64,000 nt of DNA. It comes from Dyella caseinilytica. Its GTDB lineage: Bacteria; Pseudomonadota; Gammaproteobacteria; Xanthomonadales; Rhodanobacteraceae. The position numbers were made by a program, and so were the translations under genes. Positions 27,287 through 37,491 of this stretch are shown piece by piece. The notes beneath the pieces were generated by a model. That model did not search any database, was not told where the DNA came from, and saw only the letters and a list, made by a program, of their open reading frames with translations. Within the stretch, counting starts at the first letter, position 1; every line of letters begins with the position of its first letter. Location: NCBI RefSeq assembly GCF_016865235.1, contig NZ_CP064030.1, forward strand, positions 1,984,001 through 2,048,000, in the 5' to 3' direction.

Positions 27287-28325
27287 TGCCGTCGTGGCCA
27301 GTCTCGCCCCGATCGCGTTCGCCGTTCTGATTGCTTTCCTGATTGCCTTGTGCGCGGTTCGCACAGCCATCGCTTACGCGCATCGCCGGGGCATGTACGA
27401 CCAGCCGGGGCAACGCCGATCCCACAAGATCCCCACGCCGCGTGGAGGTGGTATCGGCATCATCGTATCCGTGGTGATCACGGTGCCAACATGCTTGTTG
27501 TATATGCAGCCTGCATGGCCTCGCACCATTGCGTTGGCTTTGCTGGTGGCGGTGTTGCTGGTGGCATGGATCGGGTGGTGGGACGACCACAGCCCCCTGC
27601 CTGCGTTGCCGCGATTCGGGGTGCAAATTCTTGCGACGGCACTTTTCTCAGTGGCCTTGATCGCTAGCGGGTTGAGCTGGCTGTGGCTGCCGTTGCTGGT
27701 GCTTGCCGGGGCGTGGAGTATCAATCTGCATAACTTCATGGATGGCATCGACGGCTTGCTGGCTCAGCAAGGCGTATTCGTCGCCTGTGGCCTGGCGCTG
27801 CTCGCGGCGCTGGCCGACCAGACCGCCCTGGCTGCTGGGTCGGCGTGCGTCGCGGCGGCCTGCCTGGGCTTCTGGTGTTACAACCGCTCGCCGGCCCGGA
27901 TTTTCATGGGGGACGTAGGCAGCGGCAGTATCGGATTGCTGCTTTTTGCCCTGACCGCCATGCTCTGGCGCGTTGAGACGTGGCTGCTATGGCCCGCTCT
28001 GATCCTCAGTTCAGCTTTTGTGACGGATGCGACCCTTACTCTGCTCAACCGAGTCCTGGGTGGGCGTCGCTGGTACACTGCGCATCGCGAACATCTTTAT
28101 CAATGGATTGTGCGCAGGGGCCATACACATGCCGCAGGGGCGGCGTGGTATGGGGGATGGAATCTGCTAGTGGCAACTCCACTGGCGGCGCTGGCATGGA
28201 AAAGGCCAGGGTTGGGGCTAATAGCCTGCATCGTCACCTACGCGATCGGTGCGGCGATATGGCTGATAACCAAACGCCGCATGATTCGCCGAGATCGATA
28301 CAAGGTTCATCATGTCGATACGTAA
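27279..28325 (+). CDS. WecA/WbpL-type undecaprenyl-phosphate glycosyl-1-phosphate transferase
   Basis: A 348-residue multi-pass protein of glycosyltransferase family 4 that would add the first sugar-1-phosphate to undecaprenyl phosphate for O-antigen or a related glycan. Visible signatures: RSHKIPTPRGGGIGI near the N-terminus, NLHNFMDGIDGLL with the Mg2+-binding acidic residues, and FMGDVGSGSIG. The ATG at 27279 overlaps the lapB stop by 8 nt; an upstream frame extension lies wholly within lapB. Pairing with a WbpM-type dehydratase suggests a deoxy-acetamido sugar substrate, as for WbpL. The sugar is inferred. Confidence 0.88.
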   Translation: MSDAVVASLAPIAFAVLIAFLIALCAVRTAIAYAHRRGMYDQPGQRRSHKIPTPRGGGIGIIVSVVITVPTCLLYMQPAWPRTIALALLVAVLLVAWIGWWDDHSPLPALPRFGVQILATALFSVALIASGLSWLWLPLLVLAGAWSINLHNFMDGIDGLLAQQGVFVACGLALLAALADQTALAAGSACVAAACLGFWCYNRSPARIFMGDVGSGSIGLLLFALTAMLWRVETWLLWPALILSSAFVTDATLTLLNRVLGGRRWYTAHREHLYQWIVRRGHTHAAGAAWYGGWNLLVATPLAALAWKRPGLGLIACIVTYAIGAAIWLITKRRMIRRDRYKVHHVDT

Positions 28326-30210
28326 ATGGGTAGGGATCGTTCATCCTCGCATCGCAGTCGTCGTGCACGACTTGCTGATCACTGCACTCGCCTGGTGGGT
28401 GGCTAAGGAACTGCGCTATGCGCTGGATCCGCAGCTACCCGTCACCTTCGAGTTGTTCGAATTTCCCATCGTGCTGGCGGTGCAGGGCCTGGTCTACGCA
28501 TGGACGGGGCTTTACAAGGGTGTATGGCGCTTCGCCAGCTTGCCGGATTTGTGGAATATCTTGCGCGCCGCCATCGTCGGCACCGTCGCGATCGGTGTGG
28601 CGTTGTTCCTCTACGGCCGTCTGGAAGGCGTGCCGCGTTCGGTCCTGTTGTTGTATCCCTTCGTACTGGCGTTGTTCCTTGGCACGCCGCGTCTGGCCTA
28701 TCGCTTCTGGAAGGACAGTCGCATCGATTTGTTCATGAACGCCAAGACTCAGCGTGTGCTGATCGTTGGCGCGGACCGGGCAGGTGAGGCGCTTGCGCGC
28801 GATCTGCATCGCGACTCGCGCTACATGGTCGTAGGTTTTGTCGATAATCAGCGCTCGCTGCGTGGTGCTCGGATCAACGGCAAGCCTGTGCTGGGCACCC
28901 TCGAGCAGCTCCCTGATGTGGCCAAAGAAGCGGCGGTGCAGATGCTGCTGATTGCGTTGCCGGGCGCAAGCGCGCGGGAAATGCGTCAAGTGGTTGAGCT
29001 GTGCGACCGTACCGGATTGCCTTATCGCACCGTGCCGAAGCTTGAAGATGTCGTTGCCGGCCGCGCCCAGTTCAATCAGATCAAGGAAGTTTCGATCGAA
29101 GATCTGCTCGGTCGCGATGCGGTGGAGCTCGATTGGACCCGCATTCGCGAGACCCTGACCGGACGTCGTGTGCTGATCACCGGCGGTGGCGGTTCGATCG
29201 GTTCCGAACTTTGCCGGCAAGTTGCGCGATTGGGCGTGCATGCGCTCACTATCGTCGAGTCGTGCGAGTACAACCTGTACCAAATCTCGCAGGAACTGCG
29301 CGCGGCTTATCCGGAACTGCTGCTCAACAGCGTGCTGGCCGATGCGGGCGATCGCGTTGCCATGCGCAGGCTGTTCACCGAAGTCATGCCGCAGGTGGTT
29401 TTCCATGCGGCGGCATACAAGCATGTGCCGATGCTGCAGGGGCAATTGCGCACCGCGGTGCGCAACAATGTCCTGACGACACGCACGGTGGCTAACTTGG
29501 CCAGCGAGATGCGGGTGGAATGCTTCGTGCTGATTTCCACTGACAAGGCCGTGAATCCCACCAGTGTGATGGGGGCCTGCAAGCGTATCGCCGAGATCTG
29601 GTGCCAGAATCTCAACGCGCACTCCAATACGCATTTCATCACGGTGCGGTTCGGTAACGTGCTCGACTCTGCCGGCTCGGTCGTGCCGCTGTTCCGCCAG
29701 CAGATTCACGCAGGTGGTCCGGTTACCGTGACGCACCCGGAAATCTCGCGCTATTTCATGACCATTCCGGAAGCCACCCAGCTCATTCTGCAGGCGGCCG
29801 CGCTGGGCAAGGGCGGCGAGATCTTCGCGTTGGATATGGGCGAGCCGGTCAAGATCCGTGATCTGGCCGAACAGATGATCCGTCTCGCCGGCAAGAAGCC
29901 AGGGACCGAAATCCCTATCGTCTACACCGGGCTGCGTTCGGGCGAAAAGCTGTTCGAAGAGCTTTTCCATCCGCTGGAGAACTACAGCGCCACGACGCAT
30001 AACAAGATCTTCCTGGCCCAGCACCGGCCCGTGTCATGGGATCTTTTGCAAGTGCAGATGGACAAGGCCACCGATGCCGTACACCAGTACGACGAAGAGG
30101 CGCTTCGCAGCTGTGTGTCCAGTCTGCTTCCATCATTCTGCTGGAGCGACGTTGCCCAACAATCGGATAACGTAGTCCCGCTTCGCCGCAACGACATTGG
30201 AGAGAAGTGA
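28312..30210 (+). CDS. Membrane-bound UDP-sugar 4,6-dehydratase (WbpM/CapD family)
   Basis: A 632-residue protein: four N-terminal transmembrane helices, a first Rossmann domain (VLIVGADRAGEALARDL) and a second catalytic SDR domain (VLITGGGGSIGSELCRQ). The active site has STDKAVNPTSVMGACKR, with Met in place of the Tyr of classical short-chain dehydrogenases, as in WbpM and FlaA1. The expected product is UDP-4-keto-6-deoxy-HexNAc for O-antigen sugars. It overlaps the transferase gene by 14 nt and abuts galU. Confidence 0.93.
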   Translation: MSIRKWVGIVHPRIAVVVHDLLITALAWWVAKELRYALDPQLPVTFELFEFPIVLAVQGLVYAWTGLYKGVWRFASLPDLWNILRAAIVGTVAIGVALFLYGRLEGVPRSVLLLYPFVLALFLGTPRLAYRFWKDSRIDLFMNAKTQRVLIVGADRAGEALARDLHRDSRYMVVGFVDNQRSLRGARINGKPVLGTLEQLPDVAKEAAVQMLLIALPGASAREMRQVVELCDRTGLPYRTVPKLEDVVAGRAQFNQIKEVSIEDLLGRDAVELDWTRIRETLTGRRVLITGGGGSIGSELCRQVARLGVHALTIVESCEYNLYQISQELRAAYPELLLNSVLADAGDRVAMRRLFTEVMPQVVFHAAAYKHVPMLQGQLRTAVRNNVLTTRTVANLASEMRVECFVLISTDKAVNPTSVMGACKRIAEIWCQNLNAHSNTHFITVRFGNVLDSAGSVVPLFRQQIHAGGPVTVTHPEISRYFMTIPEATQLILQAAALGKGGEIFALDMGEPVKIRDLAEQMIRLAGKKPGTEIPIVYTGLRSGEKLFEELFHPLENYSATTHNKIFLAQHRPVSWDLLQVQMDKATDAVHQYDEEALRSCVSSLLPSFCWSDVAQQSDNVVPLRRNDIGEK

Positions 30211-31083
30211 GTGAGTAAGCCATTGCGCAAGGTGGTGTTCCCTGTAGCCGGCCTCGGTACGCGTTTTCTGCCGGCAACCAAGGTCGTCGCCAAGGAAATG
30301 CTGCCGGTTCTGGATCGGCCCCTGATCCAGTACGCTGTCGACGAAGCGGTGGATGCTGGCGCAGACACGCTGGTGTTCGTCACCAACCGTTACAAGCACG
30401 CCATTGCTGATTACTTTGACAAGGCCTACGAGCTTGAAGCCAAGCTGCAGGAAAAGGGCAAGGACGAATTATTGGCGATGGTGCAGGGAACGCTCCCGCG
30501 CAACGTGCGCGCCATCTTTGTCACCCAGCCGGAAGCACTTGGCCTGGGACATGCCGTGCTCTGCGCCAAGGCGGTGGTGGGCGATGAACCCTTTGGTGTG
30601 GTCCTGCCTGACGACTTGATCTGGAACCGCGGCAAGAGCGCCCTGCGGCAGATGGCCGAATTGGCTGATGCTGAAAACGCTGGCGTCATCGCGGTGGAGG
30701 AAGTGCCGCATGATCAGACCGACAAATATGGCATCGTCGATGCCGAGCCGATCAACGAACGCAGCGCACGCATCCGCTTCATGGTCGAAAAGCCCAAGCC
30801 GGCGGACGCCCCTTCCAATCTTGCCGTGGTCGGTCGCTATGTGCTGCCGGGTCGCATCTTTCAACTGCTGGAACAGACCAAGCCAGGCGCCGGCGGTGAA
30901 ATCCAGTTGACCGATGCCATCGAGGCGTTGTTAACGGAGCAGGGCAAGGTCCTGGCCTATCGCTTCGAAGGCACGCGTTTCGATTGCGGCAACAAGGCCG
31001 GTCTGGTTCGGGCCACGATGCATATGGCCATGCAGGATCCAGTACTGGCCAAGACCGTACGCGAGTTTGCGGCTCAGCTTTGA
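30211..31083 (+). CDS. galU: UTP--glucose-1-phosphate uridylyltransferase
   Basis: A 290-residue enzyme that makes UDP-glucose for LPS, exopolysaccharide and glycolipid synthesis. The N-terminus has FPVAGLGTRFLPATKVVAKE (nucleotide loop and catalytic Lys), and DKYGIVDAE and VEKPKP follow as in the family. The GTG start directly follows the stop of the dehydratase gene, so it is translationally linked to the envelope operon. A terminator follows. Confidence 0.97.
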   Translation: MSKPLRKVVFPVAGLGTRFLPATKVVAKEMLPVLDRPLIQYAVDEAVDAGADTLVFVTNRYKHAIADYFDKAYELEAKLQEKGKDELLAMVQGTLPRNVRAIFVTQPEALGLGHAVLCAKAVVGDEPFGVVLPDDLIWNRGKSALRQMAELADAENAGVIAVEEVPHDQTDKYGIVDAEPINERSARIRFMVEKPKPADAPSNLAVVGRYVLPGRIFQLLEQTKPGAGGEIQLTDAIEALLTEQGKVLAYRFEGTRFDCGNKAGLVRATMHMAMQDPVLAKTVREFAAQL

Positions 31084-31102
31084 AGCCTGATTGAACAACA
31101 CC

Positions 31103-31128
31103 CGGCCGCCCGTTTGGGCGGCCGTTTT
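31103..31128 (+). terminator. Intrinsic terminator after galU
   Basis: CGGCCGCCC pairs perfectly with GGGCGGCCG around GTTT, followed by TTTT. It ends the lapA-to-galU operon. Confidence 0.85.
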
Positions 31129-31333
31129 GCTGTCTGCCACACGGCTGCCTTTCGGCGTCAGCTCGTGCCAGAATCGTGACCGCAGACTGCCATTTTTCTC
31201 CGGCAGCATGCGCATGGGGAACTCTGTTCGTAATCGCTTGCGCCGCTCGGCGCGAGCGTTCCCTGTAGGGTCGCGAACACCATGGCGTGCAATGTGCCAT
31301 GGGCCATTAACGGATTAAGTATCGGGAAGCATC

Positions 31334-34300
31334 ATGGACTTGCTGCGTTTTCTGCTTCTGTTGCCCGTGCGCCTGGTACGCGGGGTGCTCGCTGCCTTGG
31401 CCTGGCTACTTAGGCCCCTGGTCGGCCAAGTTAACTGGTCAGCGCCAGGCTGGATGCATTGGGTGCGGCGCCGCCCGCTGCATTCGGCAGGTATCGTCCT
31501 GGTGGCAGCGTTGTTGGCGACAGGCGGCTGGTTCGGCTGGCACTGGTACAAGAACCGACCGCGTCCGCAGGAGCCGCAACGAATCACCTGGGACGTGCAT
31601 GCGCCAGACATTACCGATTACAGCAAGTTGCCTGTGGTGGTTCATTCGCTCGAACTTGATTTTTCCGCTTCGGTGGCGCCGATCGAGCTGGTCGGCAAGC
31701 CGGCCACTGCCGGTATCACCATGCAGCCGGATACCAAGGGTCAATGGAGTTGGGTCGACGACAAAACGCTGCGTTTTACGCCAGCTTCCGATTGGCCGAT
31801 CGGGCAGCATTACAAAGTCCGCTTCGATGCTGCGCAGGCTTTCGCACATCACGTTCTGCTGGCCGATGATCATTTCGAGTTCGATACCGAGTCGTTCAAA
31901 GCCACCATCGGCAAAGGCGAGTTCTACCAGGATCCGCAAGATCCGACCGCCAAGAAGACCATTATCCAGGTCGATTTCAATTATCCGGTCGATACCGCTC
32001 AGTTCGAGAAGCGCATCGCGCTGAGTCTGGCGGGGCGCGGGGACCATTCGTCGACGCCGCTGAAATTCAGCGTGACCTACGATCCGTACAAACTCCACGC
32101 ATGGATCCACTCACAACCGCTGGATCTACCGCGAGACGATGGTGCCGTATCGTTGAAACTCGACAGCGGCGTGCGAAGCACGCGCGGCGGCGATGGCACG
32201 AATGCCGAGCTGGACACCAGCGTACGTGTGCCCGGCCTGTATAGCCTTACTGTGCAGGACATCAGCCCTACCTTGGTCGATAACGATAAGTACGAGCCCG
32301 AACAGGTGATGGTTATCAACCTGAGCGGTGCCGTGCGTGACAGCGAACTGGCCGGGCTGGTGCATGCTTGGGTGCTGCCTGCGCATAACACGGATACCGA
32401 GAGTTCGGATAATTCGGATAACGCACAAGATCAGCCTTATGACTGGAGCGCCGGCGAGGTCAGCGATAAGTTGTTGCGCAAGTCGCAGCAGCTCTCGCTG
32501 CAGGTCGTGCCCACGGAGAACGATTACCAGCCGTTGCAGAGTTTCAAGTTTCATGCCGATCCCGGGCAGCGCATCTATGTGCGGATCGACAAGGGCCTGA
32601 AGTCGTTCGGTGGTTATGTGCTGGGACAGCCGACGGCGCAGGTCGTCACCGTGCCGGACTATCCCAAGCTGTTGCACTTCATGGCGGATGGTTCTCTGCT
32701 TTCGCTTAGCGGCAGCAAGCGTATCTCGGTGGTTTCACGCAACATGCAGGGCATGCGGCTGGAAATCGGGCGGGTGTTGCCGGACCAGTTGCAACATCTG
32801 GTCAGCCTGAACCAGGGTGATTACAGCCATCCGCAATTGCTGGACGGCTTTGGTGAAGAGCACATCGTCGATCGCTTCGAGGTCAAGCGCGCATTTCCCA
32901 GCGGTGATCCCGCGCATGCGCATTATGAAGGCGTCGATCTGAGCCAGTATTTGCAGGAAGGCAAGCGTGGCGTGTTCTTGCTGCATCTGTACGATTTCGA
33001 TCCGGCAGCGGCCAAAAAACAGGCGGACGAAGCCGCCAAGGCCAAGGCGCTGGCACAGCAGGGCATCGCTCCTCCGCCACCAGGTTCGCAGCCCGATGCC
33101 GATACCTCCCATGACGACAGCGCTGGCGATACGGATGATTCGGGCGATTCGCCACAGGATACCCGCCTGATCGTCGTCACCGATCTGGGCATGCTGGTAA
33201 AGCGCGCGCTTGATGGCAGCCAGGATCTGTTCGTGCAGTCGATCCGCACGGGTCAACCCGTCGCTGGCGCTAACGTGTCGGTGCTGGCAGTCAACGGCCA
33301 GACGCTCTTCAGCCAGGACACTGGTGCGGATGGCATGGTGCACTTCCCGACCTTCAAGGGCCTGGACCGCGAAAAGAAACCGGCACTGTATGTGGTGAAA
33401 AAGGGCGAGGATCTGTCCTTCCTGCCGATCGGCGGCAATGATCGACAACTGGACTACTCGCGTTTCGATATCGGCGGCGAAGCCAGTGCCGTCAATCCCG
33501 GCACGCTGTCTGGCTATCTATTCTCCGACCGAGGCATTTATCGTCCCGGCGACGATATGCACATCGGCCTGATTGTTCGGGCCGCGAGCTGGACGCGTGA
33601 TGTAGCGGGCATTCCGTTGCAAGCGGAAGTGGTTGATCCGCGTGGTGTGACGGTGAAGCAGATCCCGCTGAAGATGGACGACTCCGGCTTCGGCGAATTG
33701 ATGTATACGCCCTCCGAAACAGCGCCCACGGGCACCTGGACGGTGAATCTTTACATCGTGCGTGATGGCAAGGCAGATACGCAGATCGGCAACACCACCG
33801 TGCAGGTCAAAGAGTTCCTGCCCGATCGCATGAAGGTCACCGCCAAACTGTCCAGCCAGGTTGCGGAAGGCTGGGTCAAGCCGGATGGGCTCAAGGGCCT
33901 GGTCGATGCGCAGAATCTGTTCGGAACGCCTGCCGCCAATCGCCGCGTAGAGGCGACGCTGACCTTGCGTCCTGCGTGGCCGGCGTTCCATAGCTGGCCC
34001 AATTACCACTTCTACGATGTTCATCGCGCCAAGGATGGTTACGACGAAGCCTTGCAGGATGGCAAGACCGATGACAAGGGCCATGCCGAGTTCGACCTCG
34101 ATCTGAAGAAATACGCCGACGCCACCTATCAACTGTATTTTCTGGCCAAGGCGCATGAAGCAGACGGCGGCCGTAGCGTTGCGGCTGCCACGCAAACGCT
34201 GGTGTCGAGCAACGATTGGCTGGTCGGTTACCGCAGCGATGACAATCTTGACTATGTCGATCGCAATGCTGTGCGCAAGGTTCATCTGGTAGCCATCGAC

Positions 34301-37300
34301 AATCAGGCGAAGTCGATCAAGCTCGATGGCCTAAAGGCTCAGCTGATCGAGCGCCGCTACGTATCGGTGCTCACCAAGCAGGATTCGGGTGTCTACAAGT
34401 ACGAGTCGCGCCTGAAGGAAATTCCTGTCAACGAACAGCCCTTGCTGATCCCAGCCGGTGGGCTCGATTACGCGTTGCCCACGGATAAGCCAGGCAACTA
34501 CGCCCTGGTCATCCTGCGTGGCAGCGATCGCGTCGAGGTGAATCGTGTCAGTTATTCGGTGGCTGGCGACGCCAACTTGTCACGCTCGCTCGATCGCAAT
34601 GCGGAGTTGCAGCTGAATCTGGAGAAGTCTGACTACAACCCGGGCGATACCGTGAATATTTCCATTCATGCGCCTTATGCTGGCAGCGGCCTGATCACCA
34701 TCGAGCGTGACAAGGTCTACGCCCACGCGTGGTTCCATGCCGATACCACCAGCTCGGTGCAACAGATCACGATTCCCAAGGACTTCGAAGGCAACGGCTA
34801 CATCAATGTGCAGTTCATCCGAGATCCGTCATCGGATGAAATCTTCATGAGTCCGCTGAGTTACGGCGTGGTGCCGTTCTCGGTAAATCTGGATGCACGC
34901 CGTGATCCGGTGACGGTCGATTCGCCTGCGCTGGTCAAACCCGGCGACACCGTCACGTTCAAGCTGCACGCCGCGCATCCGGCCAAGGCTGTGGTGTTTG
35001 CGGTGGACGAGGGCATTCTTCAGGTTGCCCATTACAAGCTGGGCGATCCGCTGAGCTTCTTCTTCCGCAAAAAGATGCTGGAAGTGCAGACTTCACAGAT
35101 CCTCGATCTGATCTTGCCGGATTTCGAGAAGTTGATGGCAAGCGCTGCCGCCCCCGGCGGTGATGCTGATGCAGCGATCGGTCGCCAGTTGAATCCGTTC
35201 AAGCGCAAACGAGACAAGCCCGTCGTGTTCTGGTCCGGCATCGTCGACGTGGATGGTGATAAGGACTTCACCTACACCGTGCCCGATTACTTCAACGGCA
35301 AGCTGCGCGTGATGGCCGTAGCGGTGTCATCGGATCGCGTCGGCACGTACGAAAGCAGCACCACGGTGCGAGGTGATTTCGTACTGTCGCCCAATGTACC
35401 CACCACCTTGGCGCCGGGCGATGAGACGGATATCAGTGTTGGCGTCGCCAACAACCTCACCGGTCTGAATGGCAAGCAGGTACCGGTGGCGGTGAGCTTG
35501 CAGGCGGGTCCGCAACTGCAAGTGGTCGGGGCGGCAACGCAAGACGTCAGCCTCGGCGAAATGCGCGAGGGTGTGGTGAAGTTCCGCGTCAAGGCCACCG
35601 GCCAGCTCGGTTCCGGCCATCTTGCATTCACGGCAGCGTACGCGGGCAAATCGGCGCACCAGGCGGTGGATGTATCGGTGCGGCCGGCGTCTGCTTATCG
35701 CACGCAGTTAGATGTGGGGCAGGTGGCGACACGCAGCCAGGCCGAACTGTCGCCGCTGCGTCCCATGTTCGACGCCTATGCCTCCCGTGATGCGGCCATC
35801 TCGCCGTTGCCGGTTGTGTTGGCGCAGGGTATTGCCAGCTATCTGGTCAACTACCAGCACTATTGCAGCGAGCAGGTGGTCAGTATGGCCATGCCTCGCT
35901 TGATCTTGGCCAAGTGGCCGCAAGTGCCGGTATTCGCGCACGCCCTGCAGCCGGCTTTTGCCGATCCGGATGAAAAGAAGATCAGCAATGATGAAGCCAT
36001 TTCCAAGCTGCTGGACGTGTTGCATGCACGCCAGAACAGCGAGGGCGGTTTCGGGCTGTGGGCAGCAACGCCTGATGCCGAACCGTTCGTGTCCAACTAT
36101 GCGATGAACTTCCTGCTCGAAGCACGCGACCGTGGCACCACGGTGCCGCAGGATATGATCGATGCGGGCAACAAGTACCTGCAGCAATTGGCCAATGACG
36201 ATGGCATGGATTCGCTGGAAACATTGCGCCAACGTGCCTATGCCGCTTATCTGCTGACACGTCAGGGCAATGTCACCACCAATGCGCTGGCAGCGATACA
36301 GAAGCGCCTGCAGGACGCTTATCCGAACGTCTGGAAGAACGATCTGGCGGCGGCATGGCTGGCTGCTTCCTACAAGCTGCTGAAGCAAGACGACGAAGCC
36401 AATCGCCTGATGGCAGGTCCAGAGCAGGCGCTGACGCGTTCGAAGGCAAGCGAAGATTTCAGCTATGGGTACTACTACGATCCGCTGGTTCGCGACGCCA
36501 GCGTGCTCTATGTGCTGTCCAAGCATTTCCCTGAGCGCGCCAAGGCCTTGCCGGCACGCGTGTTCGAGAACATTGCCTGGCCGCTGGCGCACGACGACTT
36601 CAATACACTCTCATCGGCCATGACGATTCTCGCCCTGGACAGTTACGCCAGCCAAAGCGCCAGCGAACTGGACAAGCTGGGCATCGAAGCGGTGCATGCC
36701 GATGGCAGTACCAAGTCGATCGCGAACGTTGAAGGAAATCTGCTGCAGGCGGGTAGCTGGGACGCGTCCGCGACCAAGCTGCGCTTCATCAACCAGAGCA
36801 GCCTGCCAGCATGGCGCGTGGCCAGCCAGGGTGGCTATGACAGCGCACAGCCACACGATGCGATCAAGAAGGGCATCGAGATCATCCGCGAGTACACGGA
36901 TGCGCAAGGCAAATCGCTCGACACCGTGACCCTGGGTCAGGAGATCGACGTGCATGTGCGCATTCGTGCCACCGGCGATGAAGGCGTGGGCAACGTTGCA
37001 GTCGTCGACCTGCTGCCAGGTGGTTTCGAGCCGGTGATCCAGCCACCACCGGCAGCGACGGACGCACAGAACACGGACAGTTCAGGCGCAGGCAGCAACA
37101 GCAACGCCGATAGTGGCAATAGCAGCGACAGTAACAGTGGTAGTGGCGAAGGCAGCGGGGATGCCAGCAGCGCCGCATCAAGTGCGCCGGCCTGGCGTTC
37201 GACGATCGGCTTGCCGCAATCCACCTGGCAGCTGGACTATGCCGATGTCCGCGAAGATCGTGTTGTGATTTACGGCACTGCCACGCCGGATGTGCATGAA

Positions 37301-37435
37301 TTCGTGTACCGCATCCGTGCCACCAATGCCGGCAAATTCGCGGTGCCACCGGCTTATGCGGAATCGATGTACGACCGGGCGATCCAGGCACGCTCCGCAG
37401 GCGGAGCGACCTTGACCGTGGTAGACAAACCTTGA
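31334..37435 (+). CDS. Bacterial alpha-2-macroglobulin (YfhM-like), extra-long
   Basis: A 2033-residue protease-trap protein of the periplasm. Bacterial A2Ms covalently capture proteases with an internal thioester and are thought to guard the cell when the outer membrane is breached. The thioester motif CSEQ is intact (C1511-Q1514 in YQHYCSEQVVSMAMPRL). MG-type beta domains fill the N-terminal 1200 residues, and a helical thioester domain follows about residues 1450-1790. Unlike lipoprotein homologues it has a hydrophobic N-terminus and a second helix near residues 50-72, with no lipobox. Low-complexity linkers lie near residues 585-612 (Asp/Ser-rich) and 1905-1955 (Ser/Gly/Asn). E. coli YfhM is about 1650 residues. 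pbpC follows. Confidence 0.93.
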   Translation: MDLLRFLLLLPVRLVRGVLAALAWLLRPLVGQVNWSAPGWMHWVRRRPLHSAGIVLVAALLATGGWFGWHWYKNRPRPQEPQRITWDVHAPDITDYSKLPVVVHSLELDFSASVAPIELVGKPATAGITMQPDTKGQWSWVDDKTLRFTPASDWPIGQHYKVRFDAAQAFAHHVLLADDHFEFDTESFKATIGKGEFYQDPQDPTAKKTIIQVDFNYPVDTAQFEKRIALSLAGRGDHSSTPLKFSVTYDPYKLHAWIHSQPLDLPRDDGAVSLKLDSGVRSTRGGDGTNAELDTSVRVPGLYSLTVQDISPTLVDNDKYEPEQVMVINLSGAVRDSELAGLVHAWVLPAHNTDTESSDNSDNAQDQPYDWSAGEVSDKLLRKSQQLSLQVVPTENDYQPLQSFKFHADPGQRIYVRIDKGLKSFGGYVLGQPTAQVVTVPDYPKLLHFMADGSLLSLSGSKRISVVSRNMQGMRLEIGRVLPDQLQHLVSLNQGDYSHPQLLDGFGEEHIVDRFEVKRAFPSGDPAHAHYEGVDLSQYLQEGKRGVFLLHLYDFDPAAAKKQADEAAKAKALAQQGIAPPPPGSQPDADTSHDDSAGDTDDSGDSPQDTRLIVVTDLGMLVKRALDGSQDLFVQSIRTGQPVAGANVSVLAVNGQTLFSQDTGADGMVHFPTFKGLDREKKPALYVVKKGEDLSFLPIGGNDRQLDYSRFDIGGEASAVNPGTLSGYLFSDRGIYRPGDDMHIGLIVRAASWTRDVAGIPLQAEVVDPRGVTVKQIPLKMDDSGFGELMYTPSETAPTGTWTVNLYIVRDGKADTQIGNTTVQVKEFLPDRMKVTAKLSSQVAEGWVKPDGLKGLVDAQNLFGTPAANRRVEATLTLRPAWPAFHSWPNYHFYDVHRAKDGYDEALQDGKTDDKGHAEFDLDLKKYADATYQLYFLAKAHEADGGRSVAAATQTLVSSNDWLVGYRSDDNLDYVDRNAVRKVHLVAIDNQAKSIKLDGLKAQLIERRYVSVLTKQDSGVYKYESRLKEIPVNEQPLLIPAGGLDYALPTDKPGNYALVILRGSDRVEVNRVSYSVAGDANLSRSLDRNAELQLNLEKSDYNPGDTVNISIHAPYAGSGLITIERDKVYAHAWFHADTTSSVQQITIPKDFEGNGYINVQFIRDPSSDEIFMSPLSYGVVPFSVNLDARRDPVTVDSPALVKPGDTVTFKLHAAHPAKAVVFAVDEGILQVAHYKLGDPLSFFFRKKMLEVQTSQILDLILPDFEKLMASAAAPGGDADAAIGRQLNPFKRKRDKPVVFWSGIVDVDGDKDFTYTVPDYFNGKLRVMAVAVSSDRVGTYESSTTVRGDFVLSPNVPTTLAPGDETDISVGVANNLTGLNGKQVPVAVSLQAGPQLQVVGAATQDVSLGEMREGVVKFRVKATGQLGSGHLAFTAAYAGKSAHQAVDVSVRPASAYRTQLDVGQVATRSQAELSPLRPMFDAYASRDAAISPLPVVLAQGIASYLVNYQHYCSEQVVSMAMPRLILAKWPQVPVFAHALQPAFADPDEKKISNDEAISKLLDVLHARQNSEGGFGLWAATPDAEPFVSNYAMNFLLEARDRGTTVPQDMIDAGNKYLQQLANDDGMDSLETLRQRAYAAYLLTRQGNVTTNALAAIQKRLQDAYPNVWKNDLAAAWLAASYKLLKQDDEANRLMAGPEQALTRSKASEDFSYGYYYDPLVRDASVLYVLSKHFPERAKALPARVFENIAWPLAHDDFNTLSSAMTILALDSYASQSASELDKLGIEAVHADGSTKSIANVEGNLLQAGSWDASATKLRFINQSSLPAWRVASQGGYDSAQPHDAIKKGIEIIREYTDAQGKSLDTVTLGQEIDVHVRIRATGDEGVGNVAVVDLLPGGFEPVIQPPPAATDAQNTDSSGAGSNSNADSGNSSDSNSGSGEGSGDASSAASSAPAWRSTIGLPQSTWQLDYADVREDRVVIYGTATPDVHEFVYRIRATNAGKFAVPPAYAESMYDRAIQARSAGGATLTVVDKP

Positions 37436-37443
37436 GTGGATCG

Positions 37444-37471
37444 CTACCCGCCTGCCAAGGCAGGCGGGTAG
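37444..37471 (+). repeat. Perfect 13-bp-stem hairpin between the A2M gene and pbpC
   Basis: CTACCCGCCTGCC and GGCAGGCGGGTAG are separated only by AA, beginning 9 bp after the A2M stop. There is no T tract. It occupies the region where an earlier pbpC start would lie and may limit read-through or stabilise the A2M mRNA end. Confidence 0.65.
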
Positions 37472-37491
37472 CCAGGCGAGTGTTCGTGGAT

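Noticed and set aside
28435..30024. 529-codon minus-strand frame opposite the WbpM-type gene
   Set aside because: Shadow frame with no motif.
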